The notes under the pieces were generated by a model. The model did not search any database. It was not told the origin of the DNA and was given only the letters and a program-made list of their open reading frames with translations. 64,000 bases of DNA from Brachypodius melanocephalos. Lineage: Eukaryota; Chordata; Aves; Passeriformes; Pycnonotidae. Position 1 is the stretch's first letter, and each line of letters starts with the position of its first letter. Shown in pieces: positions 11,750-25,936 of the stretch. The DNA is taken from positions 10,397,256 to 10,461,255 of the forward strand of contig VZSR01000514.1 of NCBI GenBank assembly GCA_013398615.1. The letters run 5' to 3'. The position numbers and the translations under genes were made by a program.

Positions 11750-14700
11750 ATCTCAGCTGGGGCTCTGCTGTCTGCCCAGTGATGCCAGGAGTGCCCCTCT
11801 GTGCCATCAGCCAGGGGATTAAAGCCCTTTCTGATTAAAGCCTGGAAACCTGGAGAAGCCCAGGAAGTTAGATGCAGCTGAATTGCAAACCCTGACTGAA
11901 GTGGGTGCATTTCACACAGCAAAGCCAAAAAATGTCAGGATTTGAGGCTGCTCCTTGTAGCAGCTGCTGATTACAGGCTCAGGTGGGAGGTTTTTTCCAC
12001 CAAGTCTCTGTTTCATTCCTACAATTTAAAACAGATTGTTACAATGACAAGCATTAGGCTGTTTCAGGAAATAGTTGCTACCTGGGCAGTCTATAACAAG
12101 TATAAGTTTTAATTGTTAAAACTTCAGAAAAGGTGCTTTAAATGTAGTGTGGGGATTCAGAGAACACTTGGCACTCACTTCTTTTTGCCTCATGAATACT
12201 AAGGCTATAATTTAAATGTGCCACCTTTTCCTATGCTATGGTCCACTTCAGAAAACTTCAAAACTCTGGCTTTAGCCCAGCCTTTTTGCTAGGATAGGCT
12301 GTGGCTTGTAGCTTCAATCATAACCAGAAGTCTAAAAAGTCTCCCAGCTGTAAAATTGTCTATTCAACACCGCAAGATTTTCATGGCTAAGTGCCCTGAG
12401 TGCATCAAAATGCCAAATAATGCTGATTTGAACTGTGCATGCAGATCATTTTACTCCTCTTGACAGTCCCCAAATGCAAAATAAATAGCTGATGATTTCA
12501 GTGTTGTTTATACTCAGAACTTCAGTAACCAAGATGAAAAAAAACATCTTGAGCTCTTCAGAAATCAGAGTCACAGAATCAGAAAGCACCTGCTCCAGAA
12601 ACACGTAATCAAAGGAGGTAGAGATGCTCCTAGAAGCTTTCCAAAACACTCCTGGCTCTGTCCTTATGGCTCTTGTGAGTCATTTTACAAACTTCTTTAC
12701 CTCATTATCCCCTTCTCTGCAGGCAAAGTGTTTACTCATGTTAATTAACAACTCAAAGTTGATAAAGTTAAATATCAGCAGAACTGTCTTCATCTTCCTG
12801 GTGGCTGAAGAATGCTGCAGCCTGTAGACTGGAATGCTATAAATCAGTTTTTCAGTGTGGTTCACAGCCTCAGCTTGAATGCAGGCATGGTCAGAAGGGA
12901 AAGACATGTGTAAATCTCCTTTTCTTCTTCCACTGCAGCACCAGGGAAATCTGGAAACTTTAAATTCAAAAAGCAAGTGGCCATGCACTTATGTGTGGCA
13001 TGCATTGCTTTTAGAAAAGGAATAGGTTGTGTTGTGTGATGCTGCTAGTTTGAAAAAATTCATCTCTTGTTTAATGAAAGTTTTAGGAAAGTTGTTCAGA
13101 GGGCAGCTCAAGAAATGTGTGTATTTAGTGTTTTTCTGCTGGTTATGTTTGTGCTGAATCAGTGGCTGATTTATGACAAGCAACCTGGCACAGGCATGAT
13201 AATAGCTCAGCTAATTTAATGTACAGCACTGATGATGCTTTAAAGAAAAATGAGAATAAATGAAATCAGTGAGGCCTTTGGGCTGTCTGGATGATTTCCT
13301 GCTCGGTAGCACCATCTCTCCTCATCACAGGCGGCTTTTGCTGCCCACAGGTGTCAAGGCAGAGGCAAGGGGGGACTGCCAGTTGTGCACCATCAGTGGC
13401 ATCATTCAGCTCCTGATTCCTCCTCAGTGTAGTTGACTTTCTCAGATGGCAATGAATTTCTTTGGGTGGGTCACCAATAATTCCCAAGCACAATTTCTCC
13501 TTGCCTTCTGTACCACGTGCTGAGATTAATCATTAATTTTCATTTGCAGCTGCCTCGCCAAGTTAATGAGATTACACTTATTTATAAACAGCAAATTTCA
13601 TTTCAATAGCCATGCTCTGAAAACCAAATTTTCATTAGTATAATTGAGAAAACTCTACTGTACTTGTCAGCATATCTCCAAAAACTATATAGAAGGGAGT
13701 GTAGTGTACTGCTTAAGTAATTTGCATTCTAGTGTAAAAGGTTTAAAATGATAGATGCATACATCTATATTTGCAACAAATAAAAAGCTAAAAATGAGGT
13801 GAACTATAGTGTGCAAATCTGTGAGGGATCTGATCTCAGTTGGCACCATTGCAGTATGTTTTTCTATAACAGAAAATCCTTTTCCTAGTAATTTTTGGAA
13901 GATAGGAATGGGGTTTGGGTTTTTTTTTTTTCTGCTCATAAAATACAACCTCATGTTGTCAGACTTGGCTGCAGTTGGTTTTGACGTGGATTTCCTTACT
14001 CTGAGGAAATGGTAGAGTTTAATCTCATCTAGACTACAGCTTTTATTTGCAGATTTTTCAGTGAGAGATTCTAAAGCCAGCTCAGTTCACAATTATTACA
14101 TTGTTCCTTTCAGGACAAGGGTCCAACCAGATGTGCTGTGCTCCAGCACAGGGCAGCCCTCCCCAAAGCCATTAACTTCCCAAGCCTTTTCCATCTGCCA
14201 ACAAACTGTCTGTGCTTTTTTTGCTCCGGTTTCCTTTGATTGTTTGTGTTGTCCAAATGAACGTTCAGATGCTGTTCTCGCCCTTTTTTTTTTGCATTAA
14301 AATATCAATGGAAATCCCTTTGTCTGCACGTGGCTGATCTCCCAGCACAGTTCTCCTCCCAAAGGAGGTGTTTCTTTTCCACCACCAGCCATCAACGCCA
14401 GTGGGATGAGGAGTTCCAGCTCCTTCCATTCACTGCAATAAACCTTTTTAGCATCAGTGTGATGGATCTGTTCCACCATCCCCAAGGACAATGGGAAATG
14501 TGGAATTCAGGGGAACTAATGTTAGACAATTTTGCAAAGTTGTCTCTGTAACGTGAGTTCTCTGATGCCATTCCAATTTTTAAATGTATTCCAAAGGGGG
14601 AATATATGATCTACCAAAACAAGAACATAAGTGAATCTCTTATGGCACAAAATCAGGAAAACTTTGATCCACTGGGCTCTGCAAGCATTTACAAATGGTT

Positions 14701-15235
14701 ACATCCTACTGATTTTTTAGTTTTAAATAATCATCTCAAAATGTAACTTACAAAGTTAATTCCAAGAGTAGGCTAGGATCTCAAGTTCCAGAGTGATCTA
14801 AGGAGAAAATACTCCCTAAGGAAATAGAATTTTCATTATTAGGATTTCATAATTCTAGTTCATAAATAGAAATTTCCAACTAAATTCCTAATGTGAAAAT
14901 TTTTTTAAAAAAATTAATTAAGAGTCCTGCTTTCAGTTAGCTAGTAAGGATTTTAAAATCCATTTTTGGACTTAGCTTCTTTGCCTAAATTTCTGATTTA
15001 TTTTTTGGTTTTTATATCTTGGGTGTCTTTTTTGGGCTGGTTTTGAATTCCCCATGTATTTGCTGATGATGTGTGTTTGCATCACATGTAGATTGTACAA
15101 ACCTCCTGCTCCAGGGCTTCTCTTGCTCACATATAGGAGGGAAAACAAACTTTCCCCCACTTAAGTTTTGTTGCGAGAGGGTGCTGGAAGATCTAGAAGA
15201 GGTACAAGCTGTGCTGAAGCTCTGATTTTTGAGTC
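11750..15235. other. Non-coding stretch, possible regulatory patch at 13520-13620
   Basis: AT-rich with no supported exon. The patch at 13520-13620 combines several TAAT/ATTA cores, an E-box CAGCTG and an octamer-like ATTTGCA, and is free of visible repeats. Confidence 0.4.
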
Positions 15236-15263
15236 TGGGGGTGGTGGGGGTGGTGGTGGTGGT
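15236..15263 (+). repeat. (GGT)n simple repeat
   Basis: Short GGT/GGGT repeat on the plus strand. Confidence 0.85.
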
Positions 15264-18200
15264 GCAATTGCCCAAAAGGAGCTCTGAGCCCCTTCCTCTC
15301 TCTAAGCTTTGCAGGGTCTCTGTTTCAGCTGCAGGGAATTTGCACATCCAGCAGCCCCTGGAGTTTAGAAACGCTTGGTTTGAGCTGGGTTCGCATTCCC
15401 TGTGCCCTTGAGTTGTAATTGTTGAGCTCTGTGAGTTCTTGGCATCTCCAGAGAGCAAAGCCTCTGTTGGTAATTTTTCAGTGAAGCATTAAAAGATCTG
15501 TTTAAAGATCTGTTATAAACCAAGCTGTGTGTTTGTCCATTTTCACTTTACTGGCCAGCAGTGTGTAATAATACTTCAAGATGAAAGATGATAACTTCAC
15601 AGACACAAACAAGTTGGAGCAATAAATGCATTAGTCAAGCACTTTGCTGAGGCGCACAAGGGGTTTTTTAGTGCTAAATCCAACGCAAAAAACTACACAG
15701 AGAGGGATCCTCCACTTGAGCTGAACCTATCAAGAGCAAAATATTTCAATGAGACTAAAACTCTTCAGCATAAGTGGTTTGCTTCATGCTGTGAGGGAGG
15801 ATAAATGATAAAAAAGAGATGTTTGCATTAAAACAGAGGAAAGGCAGTCAAATTCTGTGGGATAAAGAGGTCACAATGACACAAGGCAGAGGAGCCACAG
15901 CTTTGAAGGCAGCTTTTAGTAGGTTCAGAGGGAGTGGATGGCATTAAATATACACTGGTAGCATTTAAAAAAAAAAAAAGATGTGCAAGAAGTAACAAGG
16001 AATAATAAAAAGGTAGATAAGGGGGAAGAGTTGGAATGGTTACAGAATGCAATTAAAGACCCTAAAGAAATAAGATGGAAAGTAATGACATGGAGTAAAA
16101 TGTAATTCCACCAGATGATGAGCAATACAAAATGTTTCCAACATGAGAAGAGTAAAGTGTTGATGAAGGAGACTGGGCTTTTCAAGGCAAAGAAAATAAT
16201 TTCTAGACAATAGAATCAGCCTCGGCAAGTAAAAAAAAAAATAAAATAAATTCCCTGCTTCAGTGTTCATAAAGGATATGGAACAGATGCCAAGAGCAGA
16301 TGTACAGTTTCCAAAAGAAAAAAAAAGAGAAACATTGCAGAAAATCATTGCTGTAACAGCTGATCAAGAAATAAAACAATCTCAGCAGTGGGGGAAGAAA
16401 GCCAAAATTAAACAAAGATTCATCTCACTGTTCAGAAGACATCCAGAAAGGAAATATGAGCCTGGGTCACAAATGTTAAAACAGGGAAGCAAGGATAGAC
16501 TAAAGGGATATTAAATAGGGATATTAAACTCAATGCCCCAGAGCCTCATCTTTCAACTCAGAGAGAATGAGAGGGAATGAGCCTTAACTTTGTGGTTTTC
16601 TTATAAAGGGCTTGAGGTGTTATGACAATAGAAGCATCAGTTTAAAAAGAAAAAGGGAAAAATAGAGAATTTGCTTTTGTTTATTTCCTCTCAAACATCC
16701 ATTTTGTGACTCGTAACTTTCTGGATCGTGTCTTCCCTCTACAGCACTAGATGTGGACCAAATACATCATAAAATAATTGGGTTTTTCCATTTTGGCACA
16801 TTCCAGCCACTGAGCATTATGTTTTCAAGATGAAGAAGGACACGTTTCCCTTGTGTTCCCGTGCTTCATAGGATTTATAACAATAAATATGGGCTGGTAG
16901 CTGAGGGGAATTGTGCTTTGCAAAGTGGCTATCACAAAAGTAAAGCATCACAGACTAAAATTAAACTTGGGGTTTGGGCTGGTTTCCAGCAGTGGGATCC
17001 AATTACTGGCGATGAAAGGAAGGGAGCAGAGTAAATCAGAACAAAGTCATTCCTGCAGCCAGAAACCAGAGCTTGTGCAAAACCTTCTGGATGAGGTGGG
17101 GGACAGTTTGAAAATTTTGATTTGGAGCAGCAGCAAGCTAAGGAGGGAGCTGATGCAAAAGTTCTGGGGAAAACGCTTTTCCTGTCAAAAAACACTCAAA
17201 CTAACAAGACTTTGCACTTCAGCTGAAGTTGGGTGGATTGTTTTGAATTTCCTTGGGAAGCAGCCAAAACACTTCAAGAAGTTACAGTAAATTCATAAAC
17301 TTATCAGGAGAAAAATAAGGTGCGTTACGATATTTACAGGGAAGGAAAATGTCAGCACGTGAAAGGACTTAGTGCAATAATCGAATTTATTAAATTTATC
17401 TTCAAAAAAAAAGTCAAAGGTTAAAATAGAGAACGGAGAAAATGTGTCCTGGGTGCCAGGTGACATCTCTGAAAGCCATGGGTTAAATGGGTGTAGAATA
17501 TGTTTTGGCTGGTGGGGGACATTGAAAATACAATTATCACTGGGTTTTTTCCTCCTGTTATAATTTTGCAGTCAGAACCCTGGGGCCATATTCTGAGCCA
17601 TTCCTAGGTAGTATGGCCAAAATTACTGGCGGTTTTCTTTGCAAGGATACATGGCACAGGTGAAACTTCCTGGATTAGTAAGAAATCTGTGAAGAAAGGA
17701 GCCTCAGGAGGATTCAGGAAGTCTGGGACACTTGCACTGGCTACTGATGTTTTGTCATTTTGAACAAAAAGTGGAGTTATTTTTCCCCATTTCAGAGCCT
17801 GAGAAGTAGAAACCAGTTACTGCAGAGGAGTATCCACCCAGAGGAAGGCTAACATCATGGCCACTTCAGTAAACAAGTTTTGAAAGAAAGTTGAGAGGGA
17901 ATAAAAATAAGATTTAAGAGGGAGGGAGAGTTTCATCAAAGTAGGTACTACGTGGGAGGGAGTCGTGTTTGTCTTTTTGCTCAAAGTGCAATAACTCCCT
18001 ATCATTTCCTGCACTTTATTAATAACTGCTCTTCTGTTTAAAAATATTTTAATCCCTTTCATAGCTGGAATGACTCACCAAGTCTTTTTTCATTGTTAAG
18101 GATGATTTCTTCCAGTCTCTCAGCCACCAGAACAGCGTCCCCGGGGAACAGCATGGTGCTAAACCAACACCATGTCTATTTTGTTCCCCCAGATCCAGTC

Positions 18201-18450
18201 TAATCATTCTCATTAAGCTTAACAGAGAGCTAAACATCTATGGTTATTAAAAATAGAAGAGTCACAAAGCAACGCTGTACTCTGAGCTGTAAAAGAGATG
18301 TGAATCTGTCAGAAACCAGAGGATTCCTGCTGCATCACACGGAGATGTGGTGCTATTTTATACCCCAGGAATCACAATGTTGCCTGTTCTTGCTCTCAGC
18401 ATTCATGAATAGATAATCTTAGGAAGGCTTCATGCTTTTCCCAGCCAACT
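15264..18450. other. Non-coding AT-rich stretch, nothing recognised
   Basis: Many A-rich runs, for example near 15967 and 16230. The frames on either strand have low-complexity composition and no domains. Confidence 0.5.
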
Positions 18451-19012
18451 GTGCAGGGAGGCTCATGCCTGAGCCTCTACCCTGCTACCCCAGCTGGAGC
18501 TCTGCCTCCAGCTCTGGTCCCCAGCACAGGACAGGAACCTGCTGGAGTGAGTCCAGAGGAAACCACCAGGGTGATCAGAGGGATGGAACAGCTCTGCCAT
18601 GAGGAAAGGCTGGGAGAATTTGCATTGTTTAGTCTGGAAAGGAGAAGCTTCAGGGTGATCTAATTGAGGCTTTCCAGTAGCTGAAGGAGCTGACAAGAAA
18701 GTCGGAGAGAGGCTTTGGGCAAGGGCCTGGAGTGACAGGACAAGAGGGAATGAATTCTGACACTGACAGACAGTCAGTTTAGATCGGATTTTGGGCAGGA
18801 ATTGTTCCCTGTGAGGGTGGGCAGGCCCTGGCACAGGGTGCCCAGAGCAGCTGTGGCTGCCCCTGGATCCCTGGCAGTGCCCAAGCCCAGGTTGGACATT
18901 GGGGCTTGGAGCAGCCTGGGACAGTGGAAGGTGTCCCTGCCCATGGCAGGGGATGGAACAAGGTGATCTTTGAGGCCACTTCCAACTCAAACCATCCCAG
19001 GATTCTGTGGTA
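18451..19012 (+). mobile_element. CR1 LINE 3' fragment, plus orientation (longest in the window)
   Basis: Runs through the CR1 3' region in sense order: 'ggagtgagtccagaggaaac', 'ccatgaggaaaggctgggag', 'cctgtgagggtgg', 'ctggcacagggtgcccagag', 'gtgtccctgcccatggcagg', 'ccacttccaactcaaacc', ending with an ATTCTRTG-like tail near 19002. The 197-codon antisense frame at 18463-19056 and the plus frames here are shadows of this element. Confidence 0.9.
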
Positions 19013-22000
19013 GATGGAGCCCAGCAGATTTGTTTGGAGGAGAGGCCTGGTGCCAATCCATATTTTCCCCCTGGTTAATTGTTACCCCACTGTTCTGCCC
19101 TCCTGTGAGGAGGGGGGAGCTCCAGGAGAGGCTGCAGCTCCACCCTCCTCCCCTGCCAGAGGACAGGGAGTGCCAAAAGCCTGCAGTCAGGACAGGAAGC
19201 TGGTCACAAACGGCACTTCCCAGCCACAGAAAATGTTGCTTTCCCCAAGCTTTAATTCTCCCATTTGCATTCTCTCTGCTGTCCCCTGTCCCAGCGCAGA
19301 GCGTGGCGCAGAGCTGCGCTGTCACACGCTGTCACCACAGAGGATGGGACCAGGCCACCACGTCTCCTCCTGCTGTGAGGTCTTCCAGCAGAGCCCAGTG
19401 GAAACCAGAGATGTCACCAAGTCACAAAGGTGGTGTGAAGACACAGTTCTGACTGCTGGTTAAGTGTAAAAGGGTGAGTTTATCGTGCTACATCAGTCAG
19501 GGATATCTCAATTTAAAAGCAATTCTTTTTGTAGCATACTGAAGTTATTTTCCCACTTGTTGTCTATGTCAGTGCTGTATGCAGAGAACATTAGGCCTAG
19601 GGGATGGTGGCTCACCAGTTTTTTATTTGAAGTCTCTGAGAAAGCAAAATGTGGTGGAGTCTCCATTTTTTTGAGGTCTCTGTTCCAATGCATCAAAACA
19701 ATAACTCCCTGAGAGATAGGCTATACTTCAAGTGTGCTTTATGAGCTGCAGACAGAATTATTGACTTGGTTCCTTTAGCCTGTGTTGTGCAGGAGATCAA
19801 AGAAGGTGTTTGCAATTGTATTCTAGGAACCTGACCAACACCAATGTCACAAATCCAACATAAATAATCAGCGTTTGCCACCCAAGAAGTCATAAAGATG
19901 GTAAAAAAAAAGTGACACAGAGAAAAAATGGAAATAATAGGAGAAAAAAACCTGACAGCTTTCCAAGTGCGAAATTTGTTTGAGAGTAATTATGTAAGAA
20001 TACTATGCATAGTTTGTTCCATGCCAGATCTCCTGGTGAGCGTATAAACATATTCATGCTGCTAATGTTTCCACTCAGAAGCAAATTGCCATTGCACTAC
20101 TTAGAAATTTGTCAGCAGAGAGGTGGAAAAGGTGGGAATTAAGGCCCTGCTTGCAGTAAAGACAGTCCCAGGATGAGCAGTGAGCCAAGCTCAGGCATAG
20201 CCCTTCAAGAGGGTGTTTGAGGAAGATGTTTGCATCCAATTACCTGATCCCAGGCAGAGGCTCATTTCTCTCAGAAAGAAGAAACTGGAGCTACCTGTCT
20301 TCCTCTCACCCAGAACCAAAGCACTGGGAAAGCTCCTTCAAGGTATCAAACAATGGGGGCGTTGCTTCAAGTCTGAACATTCCTTCTATTCAAATCTAAA
20401 TACAATGGATTTTATCTTCACTGGGCTCACTGGGGCCCTTGATTGTCAGATCTGTAATCCTGCAAAGCAGATCCTCATCACTCCCCATTGTTTTCCACCA
20501 AATGAAGATCCTTCATAGAAGCTGCATAAATAGCCCATTCATAAAAATATAAAAACGTCTTGTAGCAAGACAATAGCCCAACATCATCCCTGGTGAAGTT
20601 AGCAGAGTTAAAACATGCAAAGAATTTCCCTCTCTCCTGCTCCAGTGCAGAATCCCAACCACCATCATCTCTGCCTCATCTCCATTTCCATCACCACTTC
20701 ATAAAAACTGGGAAGTAAAGATCAGGAGCAAAGGCTTTGGTTACCTGGAGAGCTCTTGTGCTCATGATACAAATGGACTGTGACAATGGGCAGTAAAAAA
20801 GAGTCTATTATCTTGTCCTCTTTAAGAGGACTTCTTAGGAGATTTCTTTGATGTTTGCAAAGTGGACAAGTTATTGATTTCACTATTCATGATCCCTTTT
20901 CTTTTTTTCCCCTTAATCAGAGTTGGCTGCTTTCCTCTATGCTCTACCAGATGGGAAGCAAATGGAGCACCAGGACAGAAATGAGGGGTTAATTTAATCC
21001 AAGAGTGGGTTTCCTCACAGTATTGCCTGCATGAGAACATCCATGTATGCTTAGCCCTCCCTCTTCCACATGTACCACTTGTATTCTGCTCTGCTGAAAA
21101 ACTGAGGAAAAATTGAATTGTTCATCACAAGGCCTATTTTCAGCCTACACTGGGTCACAGGAGGAGCTTCCTTTGGTCCTTGCTTAAAAGGATTAAATGT
21201 GAGGAATGTAAGAAGGATGTGGATGTAGCCCACTCTTTTACTCACACATTTCCAGGTTCTTGGCCTCTTTCTTGGACATGTAATGTCTCATTTATTTGTG
21301 CCACATCAGTGAAAGCATCACCTCAGTGGTGATTTACTGACTGGCCACTTCTTTAGGCCAGCATCAGCCTTTAGCTAAAACAGAAATGTTCCTTCTACCT
21401 GATTAGGCACCACTGCAAGAGAGCAGTGGGAGGCCAAGGATCCTCTGGTTAAAAGGCTGATTAACCTTCCTTGAAACAAACTTAAACTGAACCAAGGGTG
21501 AATGATCTAGAAAGTAACAAAGTGCATCTAATTGAAGTAGAACTGGAACAAACTGTGCTCTTCCTTTTTGGCTTCCTTTTATGTTTTAATGAGGATATGT
21601 CTGATATTATTAAAGGGCTTGAGTGGATGAGCCTGTTGTCTTGGGCCAGATGCTGCTATCCTTGACCCCAACATAAACAAGAGTTTTCCCTGGTATGGAT
21701 CCAAGGAGCAGAGGCCTGTCTTACATTGCAGCAGCCCAACTTTGAACCTTGAAAAGCCCAGGCTTCTTTTCAATCCTTCACCTTGCAATGAGAACATTTG
21801 ACCTCTCTGCTTAACCCTAAATTAAATTTGCCTTTGGTTCCTCTGGGCAGGAGGGTCAATTTGCAAAACATTTGGAGCTGCTTGGTTCCCACCAGCAGAA
21901 AGTTCAGGGCAGGTCACCTCTCAGCAGTGCCACAGAGGCCAGCCTTGCACATCTGCCCATTGTCACACGTGGAGCTGCACATCAGCTGTGCTGAGGACAG

Positions 22001-24780
22001 AATTCACACGGTTTCTCCTTGGGGCAGCTTCTCATCCTCCAAGTGCACTGAGGCTGAAGCAGAATGCGCAGAATTCCTACAGAGGTCTCTGGCTGAGTTG
22101 AAAAGGAGGCACTGAAATGTGCTGCTGCAATAGGAATGTAATGAAAACTGTAATATCAGCACTGGGTGCTGGTGAAATTATCAATTTTTTTTAATATCAT
22201 GCTGCAGATTGCTCTGCTGTCCTGTTCCCTCATATTGTTGTGGGGCAGCTTAAAAGAAATAAAGGTGCTGCACCAGAGATGTTTGGGATCTAATAAAAAT
22301 CAGTCTCTCTTTCATCAATATCCCTTAATTATGCAACTAGGGACAATATAATAATTTCCAAGTGGGGAGAAAAAAGTGCAGAAAATCCTTTCCTGTGTTT
22401 AATCCTAGAATTATTTCCTGTAGATGCTGAATACTCTCCTTATGGCCTGGAGGAGGTTCAGTAAGAATACATTTGACTGTACTTTGAAGCTCACCAAGGG
22501 CTGGGCTGTCCCCTCACCAGGCACACAGCTGCACAACATCCTACACGAGGCAAGAACCAGGATCTGACTCGGATTTGAGTGACTTCTTGGTCCAGACAGG
22601 AATCAGCCTGAGCTGGCTCCCTGGCTTTAGGGAGCTGAGTGGGATTCTGGGGAATAAAGCCAAGCCTTTGTCCCTCCTAACCTGCCCACTCTGAGTGAGA
22701 GGCAGCAGTGCCAGCCCTTAGAAAGGTGCCACTTGTCTTCTTAAATGCATTCAGATTTTCAGGCTGAAGGTGTGGGGATAGGCCAGTCATTGGTTCTCAG
22801 TTTAATTTTTTTTCCAGAGGTGTTGTGACCTCCTGCCCACGGAGGTTTGTGGGCTGTGCAGCTGCACAGGGCTGGGATGTCAACCCTGGCATGCACAGCT
22901 GCCAGCATTGCTCAGAGGTCAAGCTCCCAAAATTATGAGACAGTCCAAGAGGGGAAGGAAGAAACCTAAAGCTTGGAAAAAGGCAGGAGGAAAAAAAAAT
23001 TCTGAAGCTTAAACGTTTGTGACAGTTCCTAAACTATAGCAAGAAGGGCTCCTGTCTCTGCAATCCAGTTCAAAGCCAGGTTCAACCAAGAGCCAGGCTT
23101 CATTCCCAACTCCACCCTCAGCTTCAGCAAGGCCAGACCAGTTCTCCCAACACTTGACAAAGCAGATCTATCCCAGGGAAGAGTTTTTCCAGCATGCTGG
23201 GGAAAAAAAATCTGGCGACGACTCTGGACAATTTCAGTGATCAAAACACTCTGGGGCCTCTCATTTATTGGTAAGATTTTCCTACGATTCCTTGTTTATA
23301 AAAGTTTTCTTTTTATAGATTTTTGTCTTGTCTGTGAAACGACAAACCCTAAAAGTGTTTGCTTTATTTCTGTCCTTGTTAACTGCTCTTAACAAGGGTA
23401 GCAAAGAGATGCAGGAGGATGGAAGAGGCTGTGGAGGGATCAGCTGCTGGGCCATGGCAGGGATCCAGTGGTTATGGACCAGTCTGAAGTTTGGCTCCAT
23501 CATTCAGGGCACAAGTGAATATTTTTTGGAGGCTGAGGGACATTGTGGTGTCCCTTTCTTGCTCACTCCATCCCAGTCGATGCTGTCCCAGCTCCATTTC
23601 ACAGTGCAGGGTAGGAATTCCCTTCTCCTGCAGAGTTTAGGAGAGCACTGAAAGATTGCTTCATACCAATCCAGCTCCAAAAACGCAAGTGAAGGCTTTG
23701 AACAATTTGTGAGCAAGTGGAATTTTTATCTCTATGGAAATGCTCAAACCTTCAAGCACAGGCTGTATTTCTGCATTAACTCAAAGTGAATGATCTCACG
23801 CCCTTGAATTAAATCACTGGGGTTGAGGATGGTGAAGCTGGCTTTATATTGATGGTGTCACCTGGTTGTCCCTGCTCTGTGCCTCCTTCTCCGTGTCAGT
23901 GTGGCAGTGAGAGTCCATTGTGGATGTTCCAGCATCCCTGACACTCAGTGCAACTGTCTCTGGTCTCACAGGATTGATGGCTCCATCCTAAACAGATTAA
24001 CTCCTTCTGAGGAGCAACACAAAGGGGATTTATTTTCCCTGGAGATGCATGCAAATACACAGCAGCACAACGAGGGGACTGGTGCGCACATCAGGGAGAA
24101 AACACACCCTGAAAAGTCCCTGCCCACATCCAAAGGCCTGCAGAGAGGAAGGAGGAACACTCAGCAGCTGATCCCAGGCCGTGGGGATTGCATCAGGCTA
24201 AATAATATTTATCTGTGCTCATTTATGTACCAGGTTCGTGTGGATTAAGACATAGGTGACTCACTTGATGGAATTGCTTATTAAACACTATTAAACTTCT
24301 GGAAAGCTCACAGCACTAAACTCTCACTAAAGTTTCTTTTTTATATGTACAAATTTACAACAGCAAACAGCAAATTCTTGAAGACAGACTGGAGGCCTGT
24401 CCCTAGAATACAGGATGATATCACATCAATTTCTGTGTTTCAGCTCCATTTAATAACACCCAGTTTTTCTAACTCGATGGCAAAATAATTTTTCTAAACC
24501 ATCAGCAAATTTATTCTATTCTCTCTTAATAAAAATTGAGATGTCCTGATCAAGGGTTTGATATAAAATTGAAAGAAACCAGTGATAATCTTTCCACTGA
24601 CCTCAATAAGCTTGGATAGAGACCCTGAAATAAAAGTTAATGTGTATCAGGAGAAACAGTGAGCTGGAAGTGAAACAACATAGATTAATCTACTGCCTAA
24701 AATTGCTGCAGGAATAGCATTCGTCTGATGTTTTAGTACGGTTACATTCTAAAATACATTCTCTGTGTGGCTACAGCAAC
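19013..24780. other. Non-coding stretch, nothing recognised
   Basis: No gene, RNA gene or transposon could be supported. Frames of 149-160 codons at 18970-19463 begin in or next to the CR1 and overlap each other in different frames. Confidence 0.5.
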
Positions 24781-25350
24781 CATTTTCCTTAAATGAAAAA
24801 AAATGGAGCCAGTCAGACTTCTCTGTTTGAATGCTGATGGCATTTTTCATTTTTATGTCCTTCTCCAAAGCAGAAAAGCAAGAGATTTTGCTGAAGCGAT
24901 AAGGGAATTTATACATTCAGAACAGATCTGCACTATTATGACTCCAACATGTAATGCTGAGGCAATAAAATTTATGACTGTCTTCCTCAGTGCTTTAATG
25001 AGGCATTGCAAGGCTCACTGTATATTTGCAAATGTCTTAACAGATAATGATTTTAAAAAGTACTGGAGTACAGCTGCCAGCACAAATGGTCATAACACCA
25101 ATTATCTTCCCAGGATTTAGTCATTATGTGGAATCAGAGGCAAAACTGAATCCCGGGCCAGTTTTCTCCTCCAGTTTGTGAGGGAAGTCAAGGGAATGTG
25201 TTTCTCCAGACCCATCTCCCGTTAGCTTTCCTCTCCACTGCTGGCACAATCCCAGCAATTAAACTGAGCCTCCTGATGAGAGTTATTATCTTTAATCCGG
25301 CTTGTTACGGGGCATAAGCGGTTTCACTAATCCGCTTTTGGCGCGTCTGC
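24781..25350. promoter_or_regulatory. Candidate regulatory sequence with paired TAATCC sites
   Basis: Repeat-free sequence. It holds a 105-codon open frame (24803-25120) with no known domain, and two OTX/PITX-type TAATCC sites at 25293-25298 and 25328-25333 in an unusually CpG-rich 60 bp. A regulatory role is inferred from composition only. Confidence 0.25.
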
Positions 25351-25800
25351 TCTTCCCAGCACAGCCCTCCCCTTGTGACAGGAGCTGGGGGGCTCTGGCA
25401 AAGGCTCTCCAGGGGATGAGGGGCTGACTCCCCACTTGAGCCAGTGATCCTAAACCCACAATCAGCTCAGAGTCAGCTGAGACCAGGGAGAGACAGGGAA
25501 GTGAGTGGATTGACAAAATCAATTGTGGAAATAAATTCCTGGCAGAAAACTCTGTATTTCCACACACCTGTGGGGCTGGAAATTGCAAGAGTATGAGTGG
25601 GATCTACGTTGTTTCCTATCTCCAAGCTCCTAAAACCCTTCCATGATTTTTGCAGTGGGTTTGTTTGTTTGGGGAGGAAATGGCAAACTATTAAAAGCTT
25701 CCACCCCCACTTCTATTTCACTGCCAAGACACAGCCAACCCCAGAGGCTTGTTTTAGTTTAGGCCAGGATATGGGTGTTTGGAGCATTCCAGAAAGGTAC

Positions 25801-25936
25801 AATCACAGAATCATGGAATGGTTTGGGGTGGGAAAGACCTTAAAGATCATCTAGTTCCCACCCCCTGCCATGGGCAGGGATGCCACCCACAAGATGAGCT
25901 TGCTCAGGGCCCCAAACAACCTGGCCGATCACTGAT
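25801..25936 (-). mobile_element. CR1 LINE 3' fragment, minus orientation
   Basis: 'aatcacagaatcatggaatg' begins the element, followed by 'gaccttaaagatcatctagt' and 'ccctgccatgggcaggga', the reverse complement of the avian CR1 terminus. Only mildly diverged. Confidence 0.9.

Noticed and set aside
18463..19056. 197-codon minus-strand open frame
   Set aside because: It lies antisense to a clear CR1 LINE fragment (18451-19012) and has no domain.
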